The position numbers and the translations under genes are program-made. From positions 1,426,001 through 1,490,000 of the forward strand of contig NC_063994.1 of assembly GCF_932276165.1 (NCBI RefSeq): 64,000 nt of DNA, written 5' to 3'. This DNA is from Plutella xylostella. Lineage: Eukaryota; Arthropoda; Insecta; Lepidoptera; Plutellidae. The notes under the pieces were generated by a model. The model saw only the letters and a program-made list of their open reading frames with translations, had not been told where the DNA came from and made no database searches. This document shows, piece by piece, positions 22,301 to 34,755 of the stretch (the stretch's first letter is position 1; each line of letters begins with the position of its first letter).

Positions 22301-23366
22301 TTGATGCCATTAACAGAATGAACTTAGTAAACCCAGTAAACCTAACACATCCAGAGGAAAAACAAAATCTCTTTCTCTCTCTCTGAAAAACATACTTAAT
22401 AGCCCAAACTCGATGCTTTTAGCTATTAACATCTTTGAAATAAAATTGAGCCACCACCGTGTTACTGCCCTCATCAGATCCTCACGAGACCATACCTCAA
22501 CCAGCACCAAGAGACTGTATTTTTGATCCCTAACCTAATGTTCGTGCGTATTGTCATCACTTAGATCCATTCGCTATATTCCTGCTCCTCATCAGACCTT
22601 TACGAGACTGTAATATCACGAGAATATTGCACACTATCTAATTTAATTTAATGTATTGAATATACTGGAAGAATTATGCTTCCTCAATTTCAAATCAAAT
22701 TATGTTGGTGTCATAAAAGTTGAAAAAGTGCAATGACAACCAATGTGCAGTGATTTTGTATCTGTACACGATAAGATCGCGAGCTGTCAGTGCTGCCTAA
22801 ACCGACGTGACCCTTCTTTGGAGGCCAGCGGCCAACTGAGTCAAACGTCACTTGTGTTTATGATTTTATAACACAGAAAGCCGCCATAGATATTTGTATG
22901 AAGATTTGAGGGAAAAAAATTGCTCAAGTTTGGGATTAATTTACACAAAAAAAGTGTGTGTTTATTAAAAAACAAGGTATTTAGCGCCTAGTCCAAGCCT
23001 TTAACTTTATAATATGATAAAAATCATATGAAAATTCTTTATAATTACGACACAGTTGTTACAATACGGGAGTGTGATTGACTGGTTTTTCTTGATATTC
23101 TGAAATTAATTTACAGTTATCCATAATCATTTACTTAAATTCGAATGATTCAGCACCTAGCTAGACTCTTCAACTACCTGTGTGATTTTTTTCAAGACTG
23201 TAGAGCATCATTTACTACATAATTCTATGACAATGCCAACCCTCGATTCCCTATTGCAGACCCTTAAAGAAGGTAAATAATGATAAGGAAATAACACTTA
23301 CCTACCTACATCTAAATGACTTGAGTGTAATTGCGTTGAGTAGGTTAGGTACAAACTAATTAACAA
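22301..23366. other. AT-rich intergenic DNA
   Basis: I see no gene, RNA or delimited repeat here. Confidence 0.4.
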
Positions 23367-24095
23367 ATGGACAACATTTCATTTTTTTTACCCTATATTT
23401 TTATTATTTATTCGGAAAGTTTATAGAAAATTAGGGGACCCGTATTTTTTTATTTTGTATATACATAAATTTTTGCATGTTATTTTTAACTTTAAAGTTA
23501 ATTATTTTAAAACCGGAAGTGACGTCACATATTAGGCTCAATTTTTATTTTTGTCTATTGCCTGAGTCTCGCAAAAAAACATAAATGACACTGACAAGTG
23601 ACTTTTAAACTTTGTTTACATGCCAACCAACAAATGGGTCATTTTCAAATGACCTTGATATTTCTGATGATGGAAAGTAGGTACTCATCATGTAAAAAAA
23701 TAAGCAGAAGCATTTTTTCAGCTGTGTAGGCGGTGGCATGCTCTGGGAAATATTATATAGAGGTTTTCTCTTAATAATAAATAAAAAAAATAGTCAGAAA
23801 GTATCAGAACAGAATTAATGAAAATGACCCAAATAAACAACAACGTCACGATAAAACGTCAACGTCAATCAAAAATGAAAGTGACAGTTACTTTGTTTTT
23901 AAATCTATAGGCTTTGATCATCAAAATGCATCGCACCTGATGCATGACGTCATCAGCACTTTTTTACTATTTTATGATTTTCTCGAAAATGATACATCGA
24001 AAAAATACAAAAACATTTTTTTTGTGGCCTTTAGAGCTAAATCTCGAAATGGTTTTCGATTTATAGCAGCTTTAGTTTTTTGAAATGTTGTCCAT
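23367..24095. mobile_element. Non-coding DNA element, copy 1 (TIR ATGGACAACATTTCA)
   Basis: A 729-bp element with terminal inverted repeats ATGGACAACATTTCA / TGAAATGTTGTCCAT. A second, highly similar copy lies at 33283-34288. No transposase is encoded. Flanks do not show an unambiguous target duplication. Confidence 0.8.
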
Positions 24096-24402
24096 TAGAT
24101 TCACCTTACCTTAGTATAGTATACACGTACTTACGTAAGTAGGTACTTATTTGATTTACTTATCAAAAAAATTAAGCCATTATTTAATTATGCATCTTAT
24201 TCGTTCTAGGTGCTGATCATCAGAATTTTTTAAGTCAGTAACAGCAAACTGGTGGGAACCAATAAAAACCCCATGTTACTTAAATATTTGTATGTTTATT
24301 AAATCTTACGATATTAACTAATCTCACTAGGCACTTAACACACCTAAACCTGCTAGGTAACTATACTTTCTTAGTATGTTCATTGTTCAGTCTCTAATCG
24401 AT

Positions 24403-25956
24403 TTAAGGCCTGTAATCGATCGTATTGCTCAGCAAATCAGGGACACTACCGTCTCTTTTCACATGGAACGCCTCATTCATATCTCGATCTTCGATCGCTT
24501 TATCCTCATTTATTCTGTCTTCAAGCATGCGCAGGAGTTTGTCATACACCAGCGCCGGCGCATCGATCGCGTATAAGAAATCTATGTGGTTAAACTCATC
24601 GTATGGCACCTCGTAATGCTCAATCGGGTTAGCAAGTTTGCTGAACAGACGGGCAACATCTATATCACCTGCTAGCCAATCGTTTTTAGCGCTGAGCAGA
24701 GCTATGGGCAGCGTGATGTTGTGTAGAGGGTATTCTGGGGGTGACTTGGTGCCATAATGCCGCATGTTGCCTTCAGAGCCGTAGTCGAACTGCTGGAATC
24801 GGCCCTCGGCCTTGATCTCTTGCGCGTAGTGCACTAGAGTCCTTGTCGATGCGCCCGCCGGGACGTGAGCCAGGATATGCGGTAATAAGGTCCTGTTGAA
24901 CTGTGATTCGTCGTGTCCACACAAAACAAACATGGAGTTTTCACAGATTGCCTCCTCGTAGTGGTTGATCTCACACATGTGTTTCGACAGCCAGCGCAGC
25001 ACCGCATTCTGAGGGAGGAACTCGTTGGCTCCCAACAGCTTTAGCAGATACTCGATGTTGTTGGAGAATCTCGCGAGCATTTTAATGGGGCTGCGGATAT
25101 CACTCATGTAGGCTACAGGCGCCAACGCGTAGCCCGCTTTCAAGATCTTGTTGTAGCGAGGTTTAGTCGACAGCAGCGCGAAGAGAACTGTGGTCCCCAT
25201 CGAATGCCCCACATAATGCAGATGCGTTTTACCTCCTTTCACCCGCATGATGTAGTCTATAACCGTCGGCAAGTCGTGTTGAGCTACCTCATGGAATGTG
25301 AAGTTCCAGAACTGGAAAGAGTCGACTTTCCGGCTTATATGAGCGCGGGAGTACGTGTTGCCTCGAACATTGGCGAGCCAGACGTCGTAGCCGGCATCTG
25401 AGAGGATGTAGGCGAGGGCGTGGCGCGGTCCAGGGATCACCCAGTCTGCTGAGCTGCCGAGCAACCCGTGGTGTAGAAGCACAGTCTCTCTCGGCTCTCT
25501 CTGCGAGGTCACAGGTATACGGTGCAGAGTGAGGATGTAGCCATCGTCGGTGATGACTGTGTGGGATTCGCTGGTGTATCCATGGAGTGCGATCAGCTCT
25601 GGCGTGGTCATTTGTACTGTGACATCGTCCCGGCAGTCCACGCCGCCTGCTGGAGCTATGGCATCGAACACAGACGAATCTTTCCTTTGCGCTTCCGTCG
25701 CGTACTCCGAGAACTTTCTCATAGATCTCGACTCTGCATCTTCCATACGGTCCGGCGTCGTATAAGGTTTCTTGGTCACAGCATCTGGTAGTATAAAGTT
25801 GCCGATTTTGTGGACCAGCTTACGCCCTTTCATGCGCAAAAAGCCGGTGATCTGGGCGGTGCTGTTGGTGAACTTGTCGAGGAAGCTGAAGTAACCACAG
25901 TCGGCGTAGTGGCAGAATATCACGAGAGTGAATAATACTATAGTTAAATTCTTCAT
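24403..25956 (-). CDS. Acid lipase of the lysosomal/gastric lipase family
   Basis: One uninterrupted frame of 517 residues. Residues 1-20 form a signal peptide (hydrophobic LTIVLFTLVIFCHYADC), so the enzyme enters the secretory pathway. About 80 residues of poorly conserved sequence follow, then the N-terminal lipase segment (TTPELIALHGYTSE, about 117-130). The alpha/beta-hydrolase core has the oxyanion-hole motif HHGLLGSS (162-169), the nucleophile elbow GHSMG with Ser252, and the partners Asp426 (AKNDWLAG) and His457 (FNHIDF), so the catalytic triad is complete. Family members hydrolyse triacylglycerol or cholesteryl esters. The 60-residue tail after the core is longer than in typical lysosomal acid lipase. 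The gene has no introns, which is unlike its neighbours and could mean a retrocopy origin. A minus-strand AATAAA lies at 24300-24295. A TATA-like ATATAATA and a TCAGT initiator-like motif lie about 75 and 35 bases upstream of the ATG. Confidence 0.9.
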   Translation of the reverse strand: MKNLTIVLFTLVIFCHYADCGYFSFLDKFTNSTAQITGFLRMKGRKLVHKIGNFILPDAVTKKPYTTPDRMEDAESRSMRKFSEYATEAQRKDSSVFDAIAPAGGVDCRDDVTVQMTTPELIALHGYTSESHTVITDDGYILTLHRIPVTSQREPRETVLLHHGLLGSSADWVIPGPRHALAYILSDAGYDVWLANVRGNTYSRAHISRKVDSFQFWNFTFHEVAQHDLPTVIDYIMRVKGGKTHLHYVGHSMGTTVLFALLSTKPRYNKILKAGYALAPVAYMSDIRSPIKMLARFSNNIEYLLKLLGANEFLPQNAVLRWLSKHMCEINHYEEAICENSMFVLCGHDESQFNRTLLPHILAHVPAGASTRTLVHYAQEIKAEGRFQQFDYGSEGNMRHYGTKSPPEYPLHNITLPIALLSAKNDWLAGDIDVARLFSKLANPIEHYEVPYDEFNHIDFLYAIDAPALVYDKLLRMLEDRINEDKAIEDRDMNEAFHVKRDGSVPDLLSNTIDYRP

Positions 25957-26019
25957 TGCGGTTGACCGGCCGGCGGAAGCGCGCGTTGTGAACTGAGCGA
26001 TATAAACAACGAGGCATCT

Positions 26020-26714
26020 ACTCGTCTATTATATGCTCTATATCTCGGGTAACAAAGGTCAAGGGGGACATGACTCACTCCCTCATTCTGCGTAGGTACT
26101 AACTACTACTAACACAAACAAGTCTTCGGAAGATAAAGCGATTTGCTCGCATGCGATTATTTTTAGTAAACTGCTTCGTTTGTTTAGGTTTACGTGATTC
26201 ATTAATTCATCACTGATTGATTTGTCATTCACTAATGATCTAAATCTTAACAATAACAATACCGATGAATTTAGGCATATAATGAATAGTTGAGATTCTA
26301 TTAAATTCTTTCATTTGCGGATATTTTTGCGATGCATTTTTAGATCATTAAGATACCCGTACATCTTTCTAATCCTTTACTATCGTAGTGTTATGTATAA
26401 AATTGCAGTTATAATGTAAGTAGGTATTGGAAGGCCGAAGTCCGTTATTGATAGATCAGACCAACAACAAAGCCAGTAGGTACATAGAAGGCACCTAAAG
26501 TCGGTCTAGATGAGATACCTACCCACGGCATTATCTCTTTTAACGACTGTACCTTATCCAAGCATATTACTCATTATTGTCATTCTCTGACTAAATTTAG
26601 CTGGTACTTAAGTTTTACTCCTTAATTACCTACAAATATAAAATATAGAGAGAAATATAATGATCTGAAGTTAATAAATAAAAGGTTTTACCAAAATGAT
26701 ACAGCACATAGATC
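26020..26714. other. Intergenic DNA between lipase and GDPGP1
   Basis: AT-rich. It should hold the lipase promoter (left end) and the GDPGP1 3' UTR (right end). No further gene or delimited repeat is seen. Confidence 0.4.
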
Positions 26715-29216
26715 TTAGAACAGTGATTTAATTTCTTGACACAATATATCGAACGCCTCGGGCCGCCATTTCTTGATCTCAATCTCGATGTCTTCAGTGC
26801 GGAGGTTCTCAAAATCGTCGTCATCTGAAGACAAAAATAACCCTTTAATTTCGACTTCTGACTGACAAATATAGCATACAATACAAAAGCAAAATATGTA
26901 GGTATATCTCGAATTTTCTAACGGGTCTAAATAACTAAATCTATACAAAAAGAGGTCCATAATAGAGGTTCATAAAATCACTATTAATAAAATTATTAAT
27001 TTAAAAAACTCACTGTAAACAGGGAACCAGCCGCTCAACTCGCAAACGGCAACATTAAACGCTCCTAACAACTTCACCACATAGCTTCCTCTCCTTGGCC
27101 ACACCACCACCCTCACGATCTCATCCGTCCCTTCCCACCCCATACCCTGTCCTCTTGTCACTAAAATGTTATACGGGACGTTATTCTCATGTAAGTATCG
27201 GACAAGTTTGTGGACATCCTCAGCTAGTTGCGGTATTGAGTGCTTGTGCTTGATCTGGAAACAGAATCCTGGCGCCGGGTAGCTGTCGTCGAAAATGTAG
27301 AGAGGGCCTTTTATGTGGTTGCATTTCTGTAATTGCAGATTTTACATTGGTATTAAATGAACTCTTTGGGAAGATGTGTGATATTGAATTTTAACCTTTT
27401 GCGTCCTGTCGTTGCAATGTCTAACAAAATACCATTGATATTAGAGTTCATAGAAGTTTCAGTGATAATATGTTATACATTGTATATTAAAATCTTCCCA
27501 TAGTAAAAGAAGAATAATTTTATTTATCTCAGTATAAGAGATTCTTACCGCAATTTCAACTGGTAAAGTGTTATTTTCCATCAGCAAGTGGTAGTGTAAG
27601 TGGTTCACGGACGCCATAGCGCACAGGCTGTTGAAGCCAATCCTGAGATCACTGAAAAATATAATAAAATATGATATAATAATATTACCAATTTTTTTAC
27701 AAAGTGCAATTTCCGTAAATATACAATCTTGTAAATAGTGTAATTTTTAAGCATTGCAACATTATGTATTCTTTTCATAACAAAAATGTAGATATAAGTG
27801 GATACTTACAAGATAAATAAATAAATTAATAGTATGTAGTAAATTTTATTTCTGGTGAGATTGGATAATAAAACGATGCATTCATTAAAAAAATACCCTT
27901 ACCGATCTTGGAAGAGGAAAAACATATCAATAGCTAGCTTTAAGCTTTCCTTGGTAGCTACCTGAGGAAGGCATTTGTTTACTGAAGGGCACAGCAGGCT
28001 GTGGTACCGAGATATAGGGCTCACATTCACAATCACCCTGTGTAAGTCTGTAGCTGAAATAAAAAAAATTAAAAGGTTATTTTACAGCTTTAGTATTAGA
28101 GAAAAGTGTTTTGTGAAGCTGTTTCACTGTAGAGTAAGACACATTTTTTTTTATTGATTTCCTGAATTTTTAGGAACAGATCATAGCTTGCACTCAAACT
28201 AAGTTACCTGACGCACTAATCAATTTATTAGGCATTTCTATGAAAAAATAGGTAGTCAGGTAGGCAAGCGGCAATGAACAGCTTAACTTGATTGTCCCTA
28301 ATGAGAAATCCAGGTACACATTATTACCATAATATATTTTATGATAATCTAGCTATACTTAAACTAAATGATTCCATGTTATTTACACTGGTAGTGATGT
28401 CTAGTCGCATAAATAAGAAAGATTGGTTACCTCATTCTTAAACAACAGAAGACGAAGCAACAATTTAGTGTTTTCAACAACTGTAGGTACTACCTACCAT
28501 TCTGTTCATCAACTAAATCAAACATGATCTCTTGTGGTGAAACCTTGGTGAAGTTGAATTTACTGGTGTTGAATGGCTGGTTGAGGTTGGCTATCTCTTC
28601 CGGGGATCTCCGGTTTGATCCACGATCTGGATTCAACTGGAAGCAAATTTCAAGTAAATTGTAGTTTTATTTTAGTATTATGGCTGTAGAATATCTACAT
28701 GGTGGAAAACTCAGTGATTTAAGAGGTCTTCTGATGGTGATGAAGCTGATTCTATAATGATTTAAAAGCATAATTTAATTACCTCTTACATGTTAATACA
28801 TTATATTTATCTCATTCAATGAAAAGGACAAACAAAGAACCTATCAACATAAACATAAAACGCAGCTCTCTTTCCCGCTTTGACTAAAGACGACGTAAAG
28901 AGAATCTGCAACGTCACAAGTGCCCGGCATCTTGTGTGTACCTACTCAAATGTTTATTTACATATATTGCACCAATGTCAAGGTCATAGAACAGATGCGT
29001 ATGCTTGCTAGAAAATGCACATACCTGGAGAAGGTACCGCGTCTTCTTGTCGATAATTCTCTCGCGTATGTTGCCGAGCTTGTACCGAAATACATTGCTA
29101 TCATCGTGCAACTGATCCCATTTGTATCTCAACATATTGGAAAATTCAGTGCGCGGATGCACTTCGAGATCGCCGCTCCACTCATTCGTTAAGTTGTAAT
29201 CAGAGTAGGTAAACAT
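26715..29216 (-). CDS. GDPGP1: GDP-D-glucose phosphorylase 1
   Basis: Six exons join in frame on the minus strand: 29216-29025, 28636-28498, 28053-27903, 27651-27549, 27326-27014 and 26824-26715 (1008 bases, 335 residues). Characteristic family segments are present: LNPDRGSNRRSPEEI with FNFTKVSPQEIMFDL near 65-110, a nucleoside-binding stretch (VIVNVSPISRYHSLLCPS), and the histidine-triad motif HLHYH at residues 178-182 within FNSLCAMASVNHLHYHLL. The C-terminal half (PLYIFDDSYPAPGFCFQIKH, TRGQGMGWEG) also fits. The enzyme uses phosphate to split GDP-D-glucose into GDP and glucose 1-phosphate and is thought to clear wrongly made GDP-glucose from the GDP-mannose pool in the cytosol. It is head to head with NDUFAF7 across 376 bases. 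Confidence 0.93.
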
Positions 29217-29592
29217 TTTTATGATTTGTAGTACGTTTAAAAGGTTCCTGTAATAAATTTCACTTAATTCTTATAACAACTAAATAAATAAATAAAGTCG
29301 CCTTTGCAAATTTTATGTTCAATGAATGAATGAAAACATTGACCACAGAATACTCTTTTCAGGGAAAATGACACTTGCCATATCAAGAAAATGAATGAAC
29401 GAAACTGATAATAACCGGAAATGGAGAGGCTGGTCACACAATTTACTGGCTCGTGTCCTAGCTACTCGCCATGTGTATAGCAGGCTCTCATTTTGACATT
29501 AAAATCAGCTCAGCTTCAGCTGATTGTCAAATCCAAATAAACAAAAGCGCTGTGAGGTTAGAATTTAATAAGTTATTTTATTCAATTTCACC
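29217..29592. promoter_or_regulatory. Shared upstream region of GDPGP1 and NDUFAF7
   Basis: The two start codons point away from each other and are 376 bases apart, so both promoters must overlap or abut here. I see no TATA box. CAGCTTCAGCTGA near 29510 is a small E-box-bearing palindrome. Confidence 0.55.
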
Positions 29593-32150
29593 ATGAACAA
29601 TCGCAATATACTACGCCTTTGTAACCGATTAATTCTACCAAATATTACTCCAGCACGTTATAAAGGCTACAAAGTAATTGAACGTCCAGATCCCAAGAAA
29701 TTTAAGATGCCTTCGGCTGCCGATGCGCCCAGTGTTTTGGAGATTTTAAAGGAGAAAATACGTTTAAATGGTCCTCTGACTGTCGCTGAATACATGCACA
29801 TAGTGGCAACGAACCCTACAGAAGGATACTACATGAAGAAAGAAGTCATAGGAGAAGCTGGCGACTTCATAACATCTCCAGAAATTACACAGTTATTTGG
29901 AGAGATGATGGCTGTGTGGTTCTTCTCTGAGACTCGGAAGATGGGTCCGGGGAAGCCGCTGCAGATTGTTGAACTTGGTCCAGGGAAAGGAACTTTGATG
30001 GTGGACTTTCTGAGGGTATATTTTTTTCTATATTTGTTTACAGTGAACATTTATTTTTAGTTACAAACACAGTTTAAGGACAGATTAGCATTATCCATCT
30101 GACTAAATTTAGGTGTATCTCTAGAATCAATTCATATGTTACGGTAAAATTTTAAATAGGTACTTACTAAAACAAAAAATTAACCCCAGATACCTATGGC
30201 TTTACAGGTTCTCCATCGCTTGGGCTATGAGTCTCAAGATTTAAGCATCCATTTAGTAGAGATATCTTCTACAATGCAGAATGTGCAGGCGAGCAGGCTG
30301 TGTGCTACCTACAAAGCCTGTGATATTGACTCACCACATAATTGTGAGGTAATATTTATATTTATCATGTTTAGACCAACAGAAAAGAAGGCTTAAAGAG
30401 AGAAAAAACGAAAAACATATAGTTTTGTATAAGTAGTTGTCAAAAATTCAATATTCAATATTTTCATCAGCTTGTTATCCTCCACTTCTGTACCTTTACA
30501 GGACATTTCCAAGGAACACCACAAAACAATAAAATGTATTTTATTCTAACAACAATAACAAATTGTGGTTTCAGGGGGAAACAGTGAGTGGCATAAAAGT
30601 GTACTGGTACAATGATTTAAAGAAGGTACCTCAAGCATTCTCCTGGTATATCGCCCATGAATTCTTTGACGTCCTGCCCGTTCACAAATTTCAGGTATGG
30701 TATCATACCTAGCTATAACATTTATTGTAACCCATCCTTTTACTGGTATCAATTTCTACCAGATAACTTTTGGGGAGAATAGATTATTTAAAGTTGCAAG
30801 TTAAGCCAACTTTTGACTATACTATATCTAGTATATCTACTATATTTAAAAACATTTAACCAATTTCAGAAAACTGATGATGGCTGGAAGGAGATCCTAA
30901 TAGAGATTGATGAAGCCAACAAACTACATTACCGCATATCAGCAAAAGAGACGGCATCAGTGCAGATGCTGATCCGGCCTCCTTTAGACACTGGAGACAG
31001 GACGGAGCTGGAGATCAGTGCAAGGGGGCTGGGGGTGGCCCGGCAACTCGCCACCAGGGTGGACCAGGACGGTGGCATAGCATTAATAGCTGATTACGGA
31101 CATGAGGGAGAGAAAGGTGATACATTCAGGGTAGGTTGTATTTACTATGTGTTGAAAAATTTACCACAGGGTAATGATTAAATGGATTAGCCAGTTGAAA
31201 TTACAATCAATGACCATTGCAAATGCCTCTCTGCCTATCCTGTAATTTACTTACCTATGCTGTGATTATCGCGATAAGATGGCAACACTAATATGGAGAT
31301 GAGATTTTTAGTTTTCACAATGACAACACTTTTAGCTCCTTTAATTTTTTAAATATTACATTTTAACTGTAACTCTTTTTTCTTCCTCAGGCCTTCCACA
31401 AGCACCAAGTGGTGGACCCCCTAGAGAACCCCGGCACATGTGATTTAACGGCAGACGTGGATTTCTCTCAGTTGCGAATGGCGGCATCGAAGACGCCTAG
31501 CGACGAGAACTATGCTGTAGTGCTTGGGCCGGTCACACAGAAAGACTTCTTGGAGCGCTCACAGGCACCTGTCAGGCTTCAGGTGAGTCCGGAGGCAATG
31601 GTCTGACCAGTCCAGTAATTATGATCTTATGACAGATAGACAGTCTGTATTACCACAAAGACCTATGTCAAGCTGAGGTCCAGCTACAGTGGAGCGCCGA
31701 AGTCATTCGAAAGCTCCATGGACTACTTAAGCTGCGTACAGATCGGCCAAACGAACGGGTTTCGTTGACCTTCGTTGCTGCAATCTCTCTGCCCCGTATT
31801 ATGCATGATAAATATCCATCGTTAAGCGTTCGTAGGGCCGGTCTGTACGCAGCTTTAGAAGAACTATGAGATGGCGGGCACTCATATTCTACCACATGGT
31901 TTAGTGTTGCCATACCAATAAAATTAAAAACATCTGTATACCATTAAAGTTTTTTTTGTTACAGGTCTTGCTTGATAGTGCTAAAACTGAAGAGGAAATA
32001 GAGAAAATCAAGAGCGCTTACGCAATGCTGGTAGACCCACAAAAGATGGGTGAAAGGTTTAAATTCATGGCGTATTACCCCTCCACAATGGCAGAAATAC
32101 TAGAAAAGTACCCGCCATTAGGATTTTCAAGCCAAAAATCTAATGAATAA
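29593..32150 (+). CDS. NDUFAF7: NDUFAF7, mitochondrial complex I assembly arginine methyltransferase
   Basis: Six exons, all phase 0, join in frame: 29593-30015, 30208-30348, 30575-30694, 30870-31130, 31391-31582 and 31965-32150, giving 440 residues, the usual length. The N-terminus is rich in Arg and Asn and lacks acids in the first 26 residues, as expected of a mitochondrial targeting signal. The methyltransferase core (family MidA/DUF185) shows GPLTVAEYMHIVATNPTEGYY (about 60-80), GDFITSPEITQLFGE, the SAM-binding loop ELGPGKGTL (127-135), AHEFFDVLPVHKFQ and IADYGHEGEKGDTFR. The known vertebrate protein dimethylates an arginine of NDUFS2 in the matrix early in complex I assembly. Intron 5 contains a MITE (31728-31857). 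AATAAA lies at 32202, about 50 bases past the stop. Confidence 0.95.
31728..31857. mobile_element. MITE, copy 1 (TIR AGCTGCGTACAGAYCGGCC)
   Basis: About 130 bp with inverted ends AGCTGCGTACAGATCGGCC / GGCCGGTCTGTACGCAGCT. A sister copy with the same interior (CGTTGACCTTCGTTGCT) lies at 51784-51919. It lies in NDUFAF7 intron 5. Confidence 0.85.
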
Positions 32151-32324
32151 CTACAGAAAACTTTATTTATTTAATTAACTAGGCACCTATTAAATGTTTA
32201 CAATAAACATAGTAGTCGTATGTAACAGTAACTTCTGTTAAAATAAATTAGTACCTATATCTTTCAATACATGGTTTTCATACCATCATTCCCTCTAGTT
32301 ATAACCCTTATAATTTCCAGCCAT

Positions 32325-32717
32325 AGGGTCAATTCAGACGTACCACAACCACACCACAGCCACAACCACACTACAACCACGCCGTGTGGTCGGGCGTATA
32401 TTTTGTATTGACAATGAATAATCCAATTCACACGTGCCACATTTCGCCGTTGTTATCGACCACCTGTGTAATACGACCACATCGCAAACACATCGCGGCG
32501 GCACCGCGGCCACCTCCTCTCCCTATTAAACTGCATACGACCACGTGGTTACCACATCGCAACGACAGCGACAACGCAACCACATCGACGTTTTGTCGCT
32601 GCCACAACGCAACTGCAAAAAGCCGCTGCCACACTATTCACACGTAACCACAGCTTGACCACATTATGTCGCTGCGACGTGGTGTGGTTGTGGTACGTAC
32701 GTGTGACTTGACGCTAA
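32325..32717. mobile_element. Foldback element rich in ACCACA motifs
   Basis: Ends: left GGGTCAATTCAGACGTACCA then CAACCACACCAC; right GTGGTGTGGTTGTGGTACGT then GTGTGACTTGACGC. The interior is full of CCACATCGCAACG-like words. It encodes nothing recognisable. Confidence 0.65.
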
Positions 32718-32723
32718 AAGGTA

Positions 32724-34611
32724 CAGTGCGACAAACTTATCTGTTCCGGTGAGAGCGAACTAAATTGATTCATATCTCAATATTTACTAATGAATTATAT
32801 ATTTATATAGATTAGATGGGTTTATTGGAACCACAAGAGCGAATTACCACTACTGGCAAACTTAAAATCTTATAGAATTAAGAACTGATTAAGAAATATT
32901 ATACCTCGTTTACATTCAGCCGAAGTGAGCAAGGAAGTGGGCAGGGAAGGGGGCAGGGAAGTGGGCAGGGCAGTGTGTGAACGCGATACTTCTCATGCCG
33001 CTGCCATTGCCACTCGCGCTGCCCGGCGCTCCCCTAAATGGCGGTTTTTTGTGCGGAAGTCAAAGGATCGGCAGCGCGAGCGGCAGTGCGTGTTTACATT
33101 CAGCTCCGACGCTCAGTACTAGCCGAGCGCCTGGAGGAGGTTCACTTGTACTTAAGTTGATTGTCTAATAAATTTCGGGGTTTTAACATTTTTTATCAAG
33201 AGCTAATTTCTTACGTACTATGGGTACATTCGAGTAACGCATGTGTCTTTTGTTTCTACTATGGATAGTGATCGTTTAGGTAATGGACAACATTTCATTT
33301 TCTTTACCCTATATTTTTATTAGCTATTCGGAAAGATTATAGAAAATTAGTGGACCCGTATTTTTTTATTTTGTATATACATTAATTTTTGCATGTCATT
33401 TTTAACTTTAAAGTTAATTATTTTAAAACCGGAAGTGAAGTCACATATTAGTCTCAATTTTTATTTTTGTCTATTGCCTGAGTCTTGAAAAAAACATAAA
33501 TGACACTGACAAGTGACATTTAAACTTTGTTTACATGCCAACCAACAAATGGGTAATTTTCAAATGACATTGATATTTCTGATGATGGAAAGTAGGTACT
33601 TATCATGTAAAAAAATAAGCATAAGCATTTTTTCAGCTGTGTAGGCGGTGGCATGCTATGGAACATATTATATAGAGGTCATCTCTTAATAAAAAATAAA
33701 AAAAATAGTACGAAAGTGTCAGAACAGAATTAATGAAAATGACCCAAATAAACAACAACGTCACGATAAACCTGCCTAATTGTTTGTTTTAATTTGAAAG
33801 TATAAATATTTGTGTTCATACTGTGATCTCTGTACTTAGTACTTAGAAAAACATTTTATATATTTTAGTTAAGTTAAAAAATTGTTAATTTTATATAAAT
33901 TTTTATTTTAAGTTGTCTTAGATAATTTACGAATGTTGTGTACACCTTTAATTGGCTTTTATAACGAAATTTTAATTTTAATATCTGTTTTAAAAATGTT
34001 AGTTGTATAAGCTGCTGGTGTTCCAGTTTAAATAAATAAATAAATAAAACGTCAACGTCAATCAAAAATGAAAGTGACAGTTACTTTGTTTTTAAATCTA
34101 TGGGCTTTGATCATCAAAATGCATCGCACCTGATGCATGACGTCATCAGCACTTTTTTACTATTTTATGATTTTCTCGAAAATGATACATCCAAAAAATA
34201 CAAAAACATTTTTTTTGTGGCCTTTAAAGTTAAATCTCGAAATGGTTTTCGATTTATAGCAGCTTTAGTTTTTTGAAATGTTGTCCATTGCAACGACTGA
34301 ACCGATTTTAATGCATCAGATAATGTTGTGTCGCTCCTTAGTGGTCGTTTCATTTTTCTGCCTATACATTTTTGCTCCCTATATAAAATGAGACCGCGGC
34401 CGATGTAATTATTTCGACGTCTGCCATTGCCGACACTTGAAAGCGAAGTGAGTGGTAGGGCAGTATGTAAACACACACTCCTTTCGATCCTGCTGCAGCA
34501 ATATTTAGGGAATTATTGCCGGCAGCGCGAGGGGCAGTGGCAGGGGCTGAATGTAAATGGGGTAACACATATACGTGAGCTGTCACCGGAACAGATAAGT
34601 TTGTGACACTG
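32724..34611. mobile_element. DNA element with CAGTG ends and TA target duplication, carrying a nested element
   Basis: Left end CAGTGCGACAAACTTATCTG and GTTCCGGTGA; right end the reverse complement, ending CACTG. TA flanks both ends (32722-32723 and 34612-34613), as for the Tc1/mariner type. The ends resemble those of 10186-12235. The element at 33283-34288 is inserted inside it. Short arms with TTTACATTCAGC at about 32910-33110 and 34540-34560 form an inner inverted repeat. Confidence 0.65.
33283..34288. mobile_element. Non-coding DNA element, copy 2, carrying its own insert
   Basis: Same ends and interior as 23367-24095. It is longer because about 280 bases (about 33769-34047, ending in a TAAA-type tail) interrupt the sequence that in copy 1 reads ACGATAAAACGTCAACG. 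That tail points to a small non-LTR or SINE-like insertion. Confidence 0.8.
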
Positions 34612-34613
34612 TA

Positions 34614-34755
34614 CTATTCCGTGCATCGCGATTCGTGACAGTCGTCGGCCGCGCGCGACTTTCATTTTGTCCCCTATGATAATAATATGTATGTCGCAGC
34701 GTCGCAGCAGTGCCATACAGCGCGCGGCCTACGACTGTCGCTATGCACGGAATAG
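34614..34755. mobile_element. Hairpin MITE sharing a TA with the previous element
   Basis: Ends CTATTCCGTGCATCGCGA and CTATGCACGGAATAG with TA on both sides (34612-34613 and 34756-34757). GC-rich inner arms carry CGCGCG words. Its left TA is the same TA that bounds 32724-34611. Confidence 0.7.
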
